DNA of 64,000 nucleotides from assembly GCA_946811185.2 (NCBI GenBank), contig OX328099.1, positions 37,683,299 to 37,747,298 of the forward strand, given 5' to 3'. Positions 54,911 through 64,000 of this stretch are shown one piece after another. This stretch comes from Hippopus hippopus. Lineage: Eukaryota; Mollusca; Bivalvia; Cardiida; Cardiidae. The stretch's first letter is position 1. Each line of letters starts with the position of its first letter. The translations under genes and the position numbers were made by a program. The notes below the pieces were generated by a model. The model was not told where the DNA came from. It made no database searches and was given only the letters and a program-made list of their open reading frames with translations.

Positions 54911-55676
54911 GGACCCAGTTGTGGCCAAATGTAAAAAATTCGGGTGTTAAATTGCATTTAAATTTCAATCATACCATTTAGTTTTAACATAATTTATTCA
55001 ACAGTATAATATACAAGTTCACAAAAGATAATACAATACAATCATATGACAAATACACTGAAGAAAAGGATAAGAACGAAAGTTTAGGCTTTTAAAGTTC
55101 TTCTCCAAATTTCGGGTGACGGTTATTACATGATGATATCATTACTAATTACATCATACATTTACACTATACTTATTACAATCATACCACTTGAAAGTAT
55201 GGAAACAACGGTCGGCCGAAGTGCAAGTCTCTGGCACAAAAATGAATTTCAAAACTAGGTAAAAAGTTGCCAAGTTGCTTTATCTTTTGTTTACTTTTTA
55301 CCTTGTGGCCGACAATGGTGTTGTGGTAGAGCGTCGGCCTCTCACATCAAAAGTTTCGGGTTCGAATCCCGTACAAAGCGTGGTCAACCCTTGGAACCAC
55401 CAACATCACGGTGCGAGTACTGGTGAGTTTTTCCAGGAAGCAATCATCAACAGTGATAAATACAAGTTATAAGAACTTGTGCCACAATCGATGTAAAATA
55501 AATAAGTTCAAACTAAAGTACTTTCTACCTTGTTTTAAAAATCATTTTTTATTGGACTGACCTTACAATACGACATTGTCATCTTCACAAAAATTTCCAT
55601 ACTTTTAAATGGTATGATTTAGATTTAAGTGCATTGTAAAAACCTCTTTATTTACTTTTTGGCCGCGACTGGGCCT
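54911..55676. mobile_element. TTAA-flanked TIR element hosting a SINE
   Basis: Inverted ends of about 75-80 bp: the left carries GGACCCAGTTGTGGCC and ATCATACCATTTA, the right TAAATGGTATGAT and GGCCGCGACTGGGCC. TTAA at 54907-54910 and 55677-55680. No open frame of its own. A TTAA-targeting superfamily (piggyBac or Kolobok) is the likeliest source; this is inference. Confidence 0.65.
55313..55520 (+). repeat. tRNA-derived SINE, plus strand
   Basis: A box TGTTGTGGTAGAGCGTCGG and B box GGGTTCGAATCCC are intact, about 45 bp apart, so it could be transcribed by RNA polymerase III. A non-tRNA body (CACGGTGCGAGTACTGGTGA) and an A-rich tail (AAAATAAATAAGTTCAAAC) follow. Different family from the minus-strand SINEs. 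It does not fold as a whole tRNA. Confidence 0.75.
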
Positions 55677-55678
55677 TT

Positions 55679-55906
55679 AACGTTGTACCAAACAATATCG
55701 AGTTTTAACGACCCTGAAGAAAACGACTTTTTGAAAAAAAAAATGTGGGAGAGGGGAAATGCTGGTAAACAGTATTTTCTCCTTTTACCACAAGATATCT
55801 AACCTTCCAAAACCAAATTTCGATTTTTGAGTCACGTTTGTTTTGTTGTCAGCAAATGCTTTCAATTTGGTCAAGTCTAAAATTCTGTCGTTTGGCAAAG
55901 GGTTAG
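55679..55906 (-). repeat. Family B MITE, reverse
   Basis: Shares TTAA with the right end of the preceding element; complete but diverged. Confidence 0.75.
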
Positions 55907-56057
55907 AGAGAAAGTGAAATTTCGATTTTGGGATTTTCCACTTTACGACAATTGAGCTTACTAATGGCTGGGATTCTGTGTAAGGTATCATTCGACGTTA
56001 CATCTATCTTCTGAACAACCTTCATGACTTAGTCGGTAAGTCGTTCAACGCCAAATA

Positions 56058-56324
56058 TATGAGCAACCCTCTGGCAAAAGGGGCCTTAATAATCTCCGTG
56101 ATGCATGATACTAAGCAAGTCATCACATAATTATATATAGATCCTTAAAATCCATTTGGTCCATCAACCAACTAAATCATGATATAGACTTGTCCTTTGA
56201 CATGGAGGATATTGACCAATGGTGAAAAGTTTCGGCAAAGGTCAGCCTGCGCGGACTGCACAGGCTGACCGGGGTCGATACTTTTTGAAAATGCATTAAG
56301 CTCCCTTTTCACATAGCATGGCTT
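56058..56324 (+). repeat. Family D repeat, full length
   Basis: Hairpin GCCTGCGCGGACTGCACAGG; ends TCACATAGCATGGCT. Confidence 0.8.
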
Positions 56325-56409
56325 ATATAAACTCGATCTCTTTCAGCAGCTGGAAATAAAATCCTCTGAGAGAAAGTAAGGTTTCTATCTTAGAGGCTTG
56401 ACTAAACAT

Positions 56410-56475
56410 GCGGACAGTAAAGTTCTAAGAGGTGACGGCACATCTGTGCAGTCTGATCTTGATTTTTTGCACCCC
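56410..56475. repeat. Family E remnant
   Basis: Only the second arm (TGTGCAGTCTGATCTTGAT) is well preserved. Confidence 0.5.
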
Positions 56476-57488
56476 GCAAGAGCTAGGGTTCGCCTAGGGT
56501 CCTGAAAGAGTTATGACGTTAGATTTGTCATTAAGGAAATCCCGAGATCTATTTCCGCTGTGGCGCTCAGAGGTCATGTGGGAGTGTCACTGAATAGAAA
56601 CCTGGCCGCTCAGAACTTTTGAAATCTACGACAAACATGGATGATGCCGGTACATAACTGGAACACATGTACGTTTGTTTTGACAATCTTCCTTCGTTTT
56701 TACCTAATATTGTCTTTTTCTACGGTAATTTATCTTCTATCTGGTACTCAAGATCGAACAAATCGATAACTATTACGAGAGTTATCAAGGTTGAAACTTG
56801 AGGAATGTTCTTCCCATCATGAAATGGAAATTTAACCACCACGGTGTGAATAAACTGAACGGATCTGATTGGTCAATACTATTTGAAGAAGTTAAATCAT
56901 TAGCCGACGGTCAAGCTTCATTGATCAGTTAGAATTGTCCAGTCCTGTAGAATGGAATACTGTTTAGAGCAGCGTATAACAGTTGTCAGGCAAACTCAGA
57001 TTTCTTCCTTTTTTTATTTCGACTTCTCTTTGACTTGTAAAGGTATGAATCACTTTTGGTCATTATCGAAGACATTTGTAAAATCTTTGAATATGCCATT
57101 TCGGTCAAATGGGTAAATTTGTTGCTTCTAGCGAAAGATGAAAATGGGAGAGCGCAAAATGTATACGATAATAAATGAAAACACATTCATCAATATTTCG
57201 TGTTTTTCCTCAACGAAGAAAAAAGTACACTTTAGTAGCTTAGTCATCCACTGGTTGGCTGAAAATCACGTATGTATCCACCGAATGAATTTGCCAAGCA
57301 CCATCAATCCAGGGTTTAACTTCGAATTCTGGATCGGCCGTAAAATTCTTTATGACGGTTTATGTTAGTCATTGGTGCGTGATTGATTCAGTCTTGTCAT
57401 GTGGCGAGGAGTTACATGAAAATCTCAAAATTTAAATCGCAATGCTCGAAGTTTGATGCACTTGATAATTGAGTATAAACGCAAGTTT
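56476..57488. other. No feature recognised
   Basis: Contains small unsupported frames (57138-57368 plus, 57186-56986 minus). No repeat seen elsewhere in the window. Confidence 0.4.
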
Positions 57489-57884
57489 TATACGCACTGG
57501 TCCGACTGTACAAACTGAAATTGTATCTTAGTATACGCACTGGTCCGACTGTACAAATTGAAATTGTATCTTAGTATACACACTGGCCCGACTGTACAAA
57601 CTGAAATCGTATCTTACTAAATGCACTGGTCCGACTGTACAAACTGAAATCGTATTTTAGTATACGCACTGGTCCGACTGTACAAACTGAAATTGTATCT
57701 TAGTATACGCACTGGTCAGACTGTACAAACTGAAATTGTATCTTAGTATACGCGCTGGCCCGACTGTACATGCTGAAATTGTATCTTAGTATACGCACTG
57801 GTCAGACTGTAAAAACTGAAATTGTATCTTAGTATACGCACTGGTCCGACTGTACAAGCTGAAATGGTGTCTTAGTCTACGCAT
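57489..57884 (+). repeat. 43-bp tandem repeat, about nine copies
   Basis: Monomer starts TATACGCACTGGTCCGACTG, continues TACAAACTGAAATTGTATC and ends TTAG; starts recur at 43-base steps. Units differ by one to four bases. Confidence 0.95.
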
Positions 57885-58584
57885 TTCGCAAGGGAAACAG
57901 GGATATGCCTGACACAGACCATGTTTTTTACACATCCAGGTGACTATTTTCTGGAAATTCACCGACAATGTGCACATTATCCTCAGCTAGATGGTATTTT
58001 TCAAACACTGACAAATCTGATTTGTGCATCCTGGGCACTATCTTCCTCTACGTGGCATTTTTCAAATACTGACAATCTTCGATGATTTTCACATGAGCAG
58101 ACTACGCAAGATATTGTTTTTTACGGGTTTCACTAAATCTATATTTAGAAACTGTATTTGCAGTTTATATTTTAAAAATCATTTTTCCTGTTTTAGATCA
58201 TTATATTTCTAATCATTTTGGAGCGAAATACAGGTTTGATTTCTCCACAGACGTATCATTTATAGCCATTTTCCGCTTGCTACTTTTTTGCAGCGGAGTT
58301 TTGAGTTATGGGACCGCGTATTAATATCATGCTTTACAAGAAGCGTGATAGCAGGCAGGTTAATCTTCGAAGAATATGATAATATGCGCAGACAACGCAA
58401 CGAGTCCCCGATCGAATGTTCATGCCTTGACCTGCACAATAAAACACGTGACGTGCGTGAAAAAGGAAGTTCACGTGTTTCCATTTTTATTTCAGTTGTT
58501 TGTTCGGTAAATCGTAAAAGGCACTTAATCTATGAACCCTTCGGACGCTATTCAATAGGCATACATCTATGGTTTATCTTTACC
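57885..58584. other. No supported gene
   Basis: A 126-codon plus-strand frame (58288-58668) runs into a family B MITE, so at least its end is not a real protein. The upstream 90 codons match no family I know. Confidence 0.4.
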
Positions 58585-58760
58585 AAAGGGGGGGAAAAAG
58601 TAATCGAAATTGAATGCATTTGCAGACGACATATTAAATGTGCCCAAAGGCACGGGTTTTCTCTTTGAAAGGGTATAAAGCATTGTGGGAAAAGGAGAAA
58701 ATGCCAATTACATGTACCAGCATTTTCTCCTTGTCGATAAATCTCGGGGTTAATGGGACT
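58585..58760 (+). repeat. Family B MITE, forward, right end degenerate
   Basis: Keeps TTTGCAGACGACATATTAAA and the hairpin, whose loop is expanded by about 10 bp (CCAATTACATGTACCAGC). Confidence 0.7.
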
Positions 58761-58773
58761 TTAGTTCAAAGTA

Positions 58774-60191
58774 CGAGGGTTGTCCCAAAATTCCGTGACA
58801 ATTTCATTAACAAAAGAAAATGAAACGCTACAAACGCCATTTTCAGATATGTTTTCAATACATATGATCCAAACATTTCTATAAAAAATCGCAGAAAAAT
58901 CTTTACAAATAAGAAAAATATAGCATAAATACAAGAACAAGTACCAACACTGCGGCGCACGTCAAACGAAAGTAACGACGTCAATGTAAAGTTTAAGCGC
59001 CTTTGTTAAAATATTCTCCACGACATTCAACGCATTTGCGACGTCGTTTAATCCACGACTGGTCAAAAAAATGTATTAAACTGTTGTTTCTGTCAGACAC
59101 CTCTTGCAATCAAATGTAGCAGACATCAGCTCATTGCTGGGATCGAACTTGCGACCTTATAAATCCCCCTTAAGCTTCGGGAAGTTGGCAAAGTCCAGAG
59201 GAGCCAAATCTGAGAATTTGTAAATCCGAGTAGAAATCTCCGCCTTCTTGGCTGGAGAGGTCGCAGGCGTCTTCCATATACTGGACTGTCGCTTTCCTTT
59301 GGGTTTGAAGTAGTGTTACCATCTCTTATCCGTTATAAAAAGAGGAACCAACAGGGTGTTGTCAGCTTCAACTCGAGCAAGTAACTCCAGCGACGTGTGA
59401 ACCTTTTCTGTTTGTTCTCATCAGACGGCAAACGTGGAACCCATCTCACGCAGAATCGTGGCATGTTCACTTGTCAAAAAGTATTTTGTGGACAGAAGAC
59501 CTTGAAATGGCGGTTGACGAAGGTATCTCTCTGACTGTTAGTCTCCGATCTGCGAAAATGCATCTCTTCATCGAATCACATGACTCTTTATCTTAAGAAA
59601 TTGGCCCACGACTTCGTGCTTTCTTATCTTCCTGGCGTTCATCAGCCCTTTAGTCTGTTTTTCTGCCATGCCACTTGTAGGCCAGCGCTCGAAAAATGTT
59701 TTTTAAACTTTTTAGTACGCCAGATTTGTTTTATAGTCTTGACGAGTGTCATTCCAAGATCAGCACAAAATTGTGTAACTGTCCGCAGCGCCGCACGATC
59801 TTCTGACGTCGTCATTTCAAATTTCTTATTTTCTACTGATCGTTTTCGTTTGTTTATATACCCTCTGTTGTTTACTCGATTACACTCAAATTTTATGTGA
59901 TGAAGTCAAACTTTCAGAAGAAGACGTCCATGTAATATGAAGCAGAAATAATATCAAATATTGAAAATATTCGTATATGATTTGAGTATATGGAGAAAAT
60001 GACGTGCGCCGGAAAATTACACCTCCTAATCAATTTTGTGAATTTAAAGTAAAAATAAAGCTAATATTTTGTTGGAGACTTAATATAAAGTGAAATAACA
60101 TCTTCATATATGAAATATGTGAAAATGAGTGTCCTGACGCTTAAAATGGCTCGTTTATAAATTTAGTCACGGACTTTTGGGACAACCCTCG
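58774..60191 (-). mobile_element. Mariner-like transposon
   Basis: Inverted ends CGAGGGTTGTCCCAAAATTC and, inverted, CGAGGGTTGTCCCAAAAGTC; TA on both sides (58772-58773 and 60192-60193). Length 1418 bp. It carries a broken minus-strand transposase. TA duplication, length and protein fragments all agree with Tc1/mariner. Confidence 0.92.
58993..59815 (-). pseudogene. Mariner transposase pseudogene
   Basis: Minus-strand fragments in correct order but different frames: MTTSEDRAALRTVTQFCADL at the start, LAYKWHG, DRRLTVREI, VRWVPRLPSDENKQKR, FITDKRW, HYFKPKGKRQSSIWK, DLAPLDFANFPKLK and ECRGEYFNKGA before a stop. The first and third catalytic Asp positions can still be seen (in TDKRW and the D of APLDF), but stops and frameshifts break the frame several times, and the usual Glu after the first Asp is Lys. 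Inactive. Confidence 0.88.
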
Positions 60192-60559
60192 TATATACGT
60201 CGGGTGCGAGATGATTTTTTAACAGTTTTGGAGCAGAGCACTGTTGATAACATTCCGTGAGAAAACAGAGAATTTGACCACTTCCCTATTGCCACATTAA
60301 TTTCACTTAATCTGTCAGACCTAGACTCACGTGAGTTATTTATATTTTTGGAAAAATGTTTTTGAAGTCGTCTGCTAAACATTAATTTTGTTTCAGGAAG
60401 TAGAAAGACAGTTACATTAAAAAGCTCAACATTTCTCGGAGCTGCCTGGTGATTGGTTTACTCAACTGTTTCGGCGCAAAATAAACTGGACCGATTTCGA
60501 TGGCTGACGGCACAATACTATGAAAACCAGAAAAAAACTTTTTTCAGGCTTGACTAAAC

Positions 60560-60628
60560 GAGCAGACATAGATCCAAGATCAAAAAGCTCGTTCTGTGCA
60601 GTTTAATCTTGATTGATGTCGACCGCAA
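60560..60628. repeat. Family E palindrome, diverged
   Basis: GCAGACATAGATCCAAGATC and TTAATCTTGATTGATGTC arms. Confidence 0.6.
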
Positions 60629-60702
60629 AACCGCATGTTTTCACTTATTGGACAGCAAATATAAAGAAATAGATCACTGATTGGATCGTTTTTTATGACA
60701 CA

Positions 60703-60898
60703 TTCCCAGACGTCCAAATTACAGACAGGTCCTGATTGAAAGCGTTTGAAGTCATCAAATTAAACATGGCCAAAATATGTATTTTTTTCTTTAATGAGTA
60801 GAAAATATTGCGAGAAAAGGATTTCACATTTCACCAGTGTTTTCGAATTCTGTTCTGCATGATCTTTTAAACACGGTAATGGCTGGTAAAGGGTAAAA
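60703..60898 (+). repeat. Family B MITE, degenerate
   Basis: Outer segments recognisable (CTGATTGAAAGCGTTTGAAG; GGCTGGTAAAGGG); the hairpin is mostly lost. Confidence 0.55.
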
Positions 60899-60930
60899 TG
60901 TAATGTTTTTGTTCCTGTAACGAAATAAAC

Positions 60931-61421
60931 ATGAGTGGTGTTCTGGCAAGATGGGGGTTTAATGCATCTCCGTGATGCAATATATTAGGCAAGTCATCAT
61001 ATGGCGTTCAACACGCGAAAAGGGGCATTCCGACATTTGCGTAAAGTGTCTTCTCGGATCAGCCTGCGCAGTCCGCGCAGGCTAATCCGAAACGACACTT
61101 TCCCTTTTTATGTAATTTTCTGTTTTGTACAAGTCTACTGTAGCACAAAATCTAATGTAGTCGTAAAGTGCCGTCTCGGATTAGCTTGCGCGGACTGCGC
61201 AGGCTGATCCGAGACGACACTTTACGCAAATGTCCGAATGCCCCTTTTCGCGTGTTGCAAGCCATATAATTCTGGATGCATAAAATCTATTTTGTCTTTA
61301 CAACCGACTGAATCGTGAAGTAGAATGGTCCTTTGACATGCAGAAAATTTAACAATAGGAAAAAGTTTCAACTGAGGTCAGCCCAGATGCATCAAACCCG
61401 CTATTTACAATGCATGACTCA
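60931..61421 (+). repeat. Family D repeat split by a palindromic MITE
   Basis: Left part 60931-61002, right part 61264-61421 (ATAATTCTGGATGCATAAAA...). The D hairpin segment is reduced. Confidence 0.75.
61003..61263. mobile_element. 261-bp inverted-repeat MITE inside family D
   Basis: Arms of about 100 bp, beginning GGCGTTCAACACGCGAAAAG and ending CTTTTCGCGTGTTGCAAGCC, each with a smaller hairpin (GATCAGCCTGCGCAGTCCGC..). ATAT flanks both sides (60999-61002, 61264-61267). Nearly perfect arms suggest a recent insertion. Confidence 0.82.
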
Positions 61422-62865
61422 CATGTGCTTTGGTATTTATTGCAAGGAAGTAAATTCGATCCACGTAACACTTCATAATTTGTCTGCGCATGTAATTTTC
61501 TTCGAGGATTGGTGTATTTGAAAAATGCCACCTAGCGGAAGATAATATTCACCTATATACCTTAAAAAGATTCATTCTTTAAGAGACTAATAAGTCCCAG
61601 GAATAAAGGTTTTAGTGAAAATATCATGGGCGCTTTTGATCTTACAGTAATATTTAGTCTTGCGATACTTGGTAGACCAAACTTATACATAAAACCGTTT
61701 GAAAAATCGAACGATGTCTCTGAGGATGCAATTCTGGCACATGCGCTATATAATCCGTGACATGCCGATGATAAAAGCAGCCCACTGACAATCATACCAC
61801 CGAAAAGAGAGTACAAATAATACTGGATAAAATTCACCCTATATATTTGGGATTCGAGTACACTCACAGGTGCTTGAACATACGTTTTAAAAACAGGGTA
61901 AATGCTATTTAAAGTCTCAGTAGCGTCCAACTGAATAAACAACCTGTTTATAAAATAAAAGTAAATTTCATTTTTACGATGTAAAAATATGGCGATTATT
62001 ATGACTTTCACGATATGTAAAGGTGCAGTTCGCAAAAGTTCCAGTCAGTGGCAGAAAAAAGAATTTTGAAACTAGAACAGATCCTACCATGACGCATTAT
62101 CTGTTTGTTTACATCGATGATCGCCGACGATTAGCCGACTTTTCGTCGTAAATGTCCGCAGTGACGTGTTAGTGACGTAAACACCACGTGATCATTCAGA
62201 GCGTCGAAACAAACCCTTCATTCACTTGATCGTTTTGTCCACATTCTAGGCTTGAAAAACATAAGTTTATCGACATCGTAAACAGAAACAACGACACAGG
62301 CTGATCATCGCTTATTCATTTATCATCAATACAGGAAGAGTTTACTTCATCTAAATAAGAAAACAGGTTCAGAATGAGCAATCTTACTCTCCGATGACAT
62401 AATGTTGGAATTGTAAACAATAGTCCTGTCTACTGCGCCATAGCGCTAATGAGATGCAATGTTATCACATGACGTTCTCCAAGACCTAGTTCGAATATAC
62501 ACGAACAATAACGAAGGTTGTCTCGATCAATGGCGTCCGTGAAATCGACGGGCTTCTCCATGCATTTTCACTCACGTATATTATGGCAACCAATGCAGCA
62601 ACTGACACGTTCGAGTTTTTTCCGATCTTATATATGTGTGTTGTGATGGGTTATCCAATATATTTTCGAGTTATAAACGGTGAAAATTACCTATTTTTGG
62701 CTTTACAGGGGCTTTAAAGAGTCTTTGATTAGTCCCATAGCTTACATTCTGATTTAGTCATTTTGTTGTGGCGCCGCATGAGCGGCGGCACTATATTTTT
62801 TATTCGCTTTTGAAAGTGCCTGTGGAGGTAGCCATATTGGATTCCGGGACATTTCAGCCATAAAA
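61422..62865. other. Unrecognised sequence around the candidate exon
   Basis: Apart from the exon candidate at 61646-61943 I see no repeat family. 62040-62640 is less AT-rich with CpG and CACGTG motifs, and could be a promoter region, without proof. Confidence 0.3.
61646..61943 (-). CDS. Candidate exon of an unrecognised gene
   Basis: Part of the longest open frame of the window (157 codons, 62035-61562 minus). A likely acceptor (TTTTATAAACAG) at 61944 and donor (ACT|GTAAGA) at 61645 bound a 298 bp exon. It holds a hydrophobic stretch, SLFGGMIVSGLLLSSACHGL, that could span a membrane. The region is not obviously one of the repeats seen elsewhere. No family recognised; could be chance or an unknown transposon. 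Confidence 0.35.
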
Positions 62866-62868
62866 ATT

Positions 62869-62943
62869 TCGGCCCATTACAATTTCGGCCCATAACAATT
62901 TCGGCTCATTACAATTTCTGCCCATTACGATTTCGGCCCATAG
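62869..62943 (+). repeat. 16-bp minisatellite, about five units
   Basis: Unit CGGCCCATTACAATTT with small variations. Confidence 0.9.
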
Positions 62944-63675
62944 TCTGTATACCAATTGAACGACACTTGAATGTTTCCTTTCATGTTTGTCTGTCAGCTT
63001 GCATGCTCCTACCTGTCCCGCTATTAGTCTGTGTGTTGACTGGTTGCTTTTATAGGAAATGTCCAGTCACCCCATGTTGTTTACTATATGGACTGGTTCA
63101 GTTTTTGTTTTTAACATACATGTAAAAATACGGTACTTTAATTACCAGATCGAGCCCATACCAACTTTGTTTTTCTATTTGGACTGATTTTTTGTTTTTT
63201 GAATATTTGTCATGTAGTACCACCACGTGGACCTCTACGAAGTTTGTTCAAGTGATGCCCTTAGCGTAAAAAATTAAAAAAAAAATGTCGACTTGCAAAG
63301 ACAGAAACTGAACAATGTGTCATCGATAAGATATTTGCCTATATGTACTCAAGTTTTGATCGGATAAACCAACTAATTCAGCCTATCAGAAATGCCGCTT
63401 CTTGGACATTTTTAAAATTCTCGGTGTTTAGAAATACATGTTGTACGGGGTTTAGTAAAGTTTGGTTAATACGGCCCGTGTCACTCGGGGCTTTCAGTCC
63501 TTTGATTTTAAGTCTTGGCTCATTGAGAAAACAAACTATGAAGGGAGTGTAAAATCCAAAGGTAAAGCTGAAATAAAAAAAAGTGACCTCCATATTTAGA
63601 TATATAAGCACTTCGGTAAGCAGTATAGGGAAAAACCCTTGAACTCTTAGGCTGGAGAGTACAACTCAGTGACCT
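62944..63675. other. No feature recognised
   Basis: Small frames at 63343-63552 (plus) and 63611-63378 (minus) overlap each other and match nothing. Confidence 0.4.
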
Positions 63676-63750
63676 TTTGCTGACAGTGTAGATCCAAGAT
63701 CAGACTGCACAGAACGTGCAGTATGATCTTAGATCTACACTGTCCGATAC
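63676..63750. repeat. Family E palindrome, near-perfect
   Basis: CAGTGTAGATCCAAGATCAG and TGATCTTAGATCTACACTG; preceded by CAGTGACCTTTTGCTGA as in copies at 25621 and 44870. Confidence 0.85.
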
Positions 63751-63984
63751 GAGGAGATTTTTTTTTGCAAAAAGAAATCTGAATTCACTATATTTGGGGC
63801 TATTATTATAGGCCTAAAATTCCACTATATGTATTTGGCAGTTGAGGAATTAGTCTTCTAATTTGTGTTCTAGATTTTTACATCTTCTTTTTCACCTATT
63901 TTTACAACCATTTTCCTTTTCTAGAAGAAAAGAAAAAAAGTTCAAACTAACATCGATAGACTAGACGTCTATCGATCCGGCTAA

Positions 63985-64000
63985 ATTCTTTACCAAACGA
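63985..64000 (+). repeat. Start of another family B MITE at the window edge
   Basis: ATTCTTTACCAAACGA matches the forward left terminus; the rest is outside. Confidence 0.5.

Noticed and set aside
55313..55385. Functional tRNA gene
   Set aside because: A and B boxes are present, but acceptor and anticodon arms do not pair properly, and a SINE body and A-rich tail follow.
58288..58668. 126-codon plus-strand open frame
   Set aside because: Its last third is a family B MITE and the rest matches no family; no splice or conservation support.
1..64000. CRISPR array, operons, ribosome binding sites or bacterial terminators
   Set aside because: The hairpins are dispersed transposons, not spaced repeats; introns, SINEs and mariner show this is animal DNA.

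Overview
This window looks like animal genomic DNA, most likely from a bivalve mollusc. It is AT-rich, has almost no long open reading frames, and is saturated with transposon remnants. Several repeats have the layout described for bivalve 'pearl'/CvA-type elements: 145-165 bp core repeats, then an ACGG-type microsatellite, then a short 3' hairpin. I cannot name the genus from sequence alone. All assignments were made by eye from the sequence; no alignment or search was run.

The only gene I can support well is on the minus strand, in five short exons between 25099 and 4860. Splice sites and phases agree across all five, and the joined frame encodes the N-terminal DinB-like part of an OvoA-type ovothiol synthase (5-histidylcysteine sulfoxide synthase). 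The 3' part lies beyond the left edge, and the 5' exon(s) were not securely found. Introns of about 0.9 to 10 kb are filled with repeats, some ending about 25-40 bp from a splice donor. A possible separate exon lies at 61646-61943 on the minus strand, and a weak first-exon candidate at 41763-41826.

The dominant repeat, called family B here, is a roughly 225 bp non-autonomous element. It has TTAA at both ends, short inverted termini reading CCCTTTACC, and a nearly perfect 2 x 33 bp palindrome in the middle. TTAA targets and CCC-type termini point to a piggyBac-type MITE. I count roughly 80 full or partial copies, often nested in each other. Orientation: 'forward' copies carry the arm containing AAAGCATTTGCAGACGAC on the left.

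Other families: (1) Helitron/Helentron-like tandem-core elements, types A and C, with a shared palindromic head, subterminal inverted repeats that match head to tail, and a 3' hairpin ending in GAGCTAAA (719-2766, 6300-7176, 7850-9112, 10332-11457, 21245-23559, 36248-38562, 48211-49363); (2) family E, about 17 copies of a 55-65 bp palindrome built on AGATCAAGATCAGACTGCAC, denser right of 41 kb; (3) family D, about 265 bp, six copies; (4) tRNA-derived SINEs, mostly on the minus strand; (5) a degenerate mariner (58774-60191); (6) a 3.3 kb TIR element with TAAA target duplication (26826-30108); (7) a 1.95 kb TIR element with TAA duplication, possibly PIF/Harbinger (33417-35365); (8) a TTAA-flanked 0.77 kb element hosting a SINE (54911-55676).

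Layout: 1-25 kb is MITE- and Helitron-like-rich and carries the ovoA exons; 26-42 kb holds the two large TIR elements, more MITEs and the second copy of the 2.3 kb composite; 42-64 kb has fewer family B copies and more family D, E and SINE copies, a 43-bp satellite, the mariner and the candidate right-hand exon. Repeats interrupt one another so often that a relative insertion order can be read directly.
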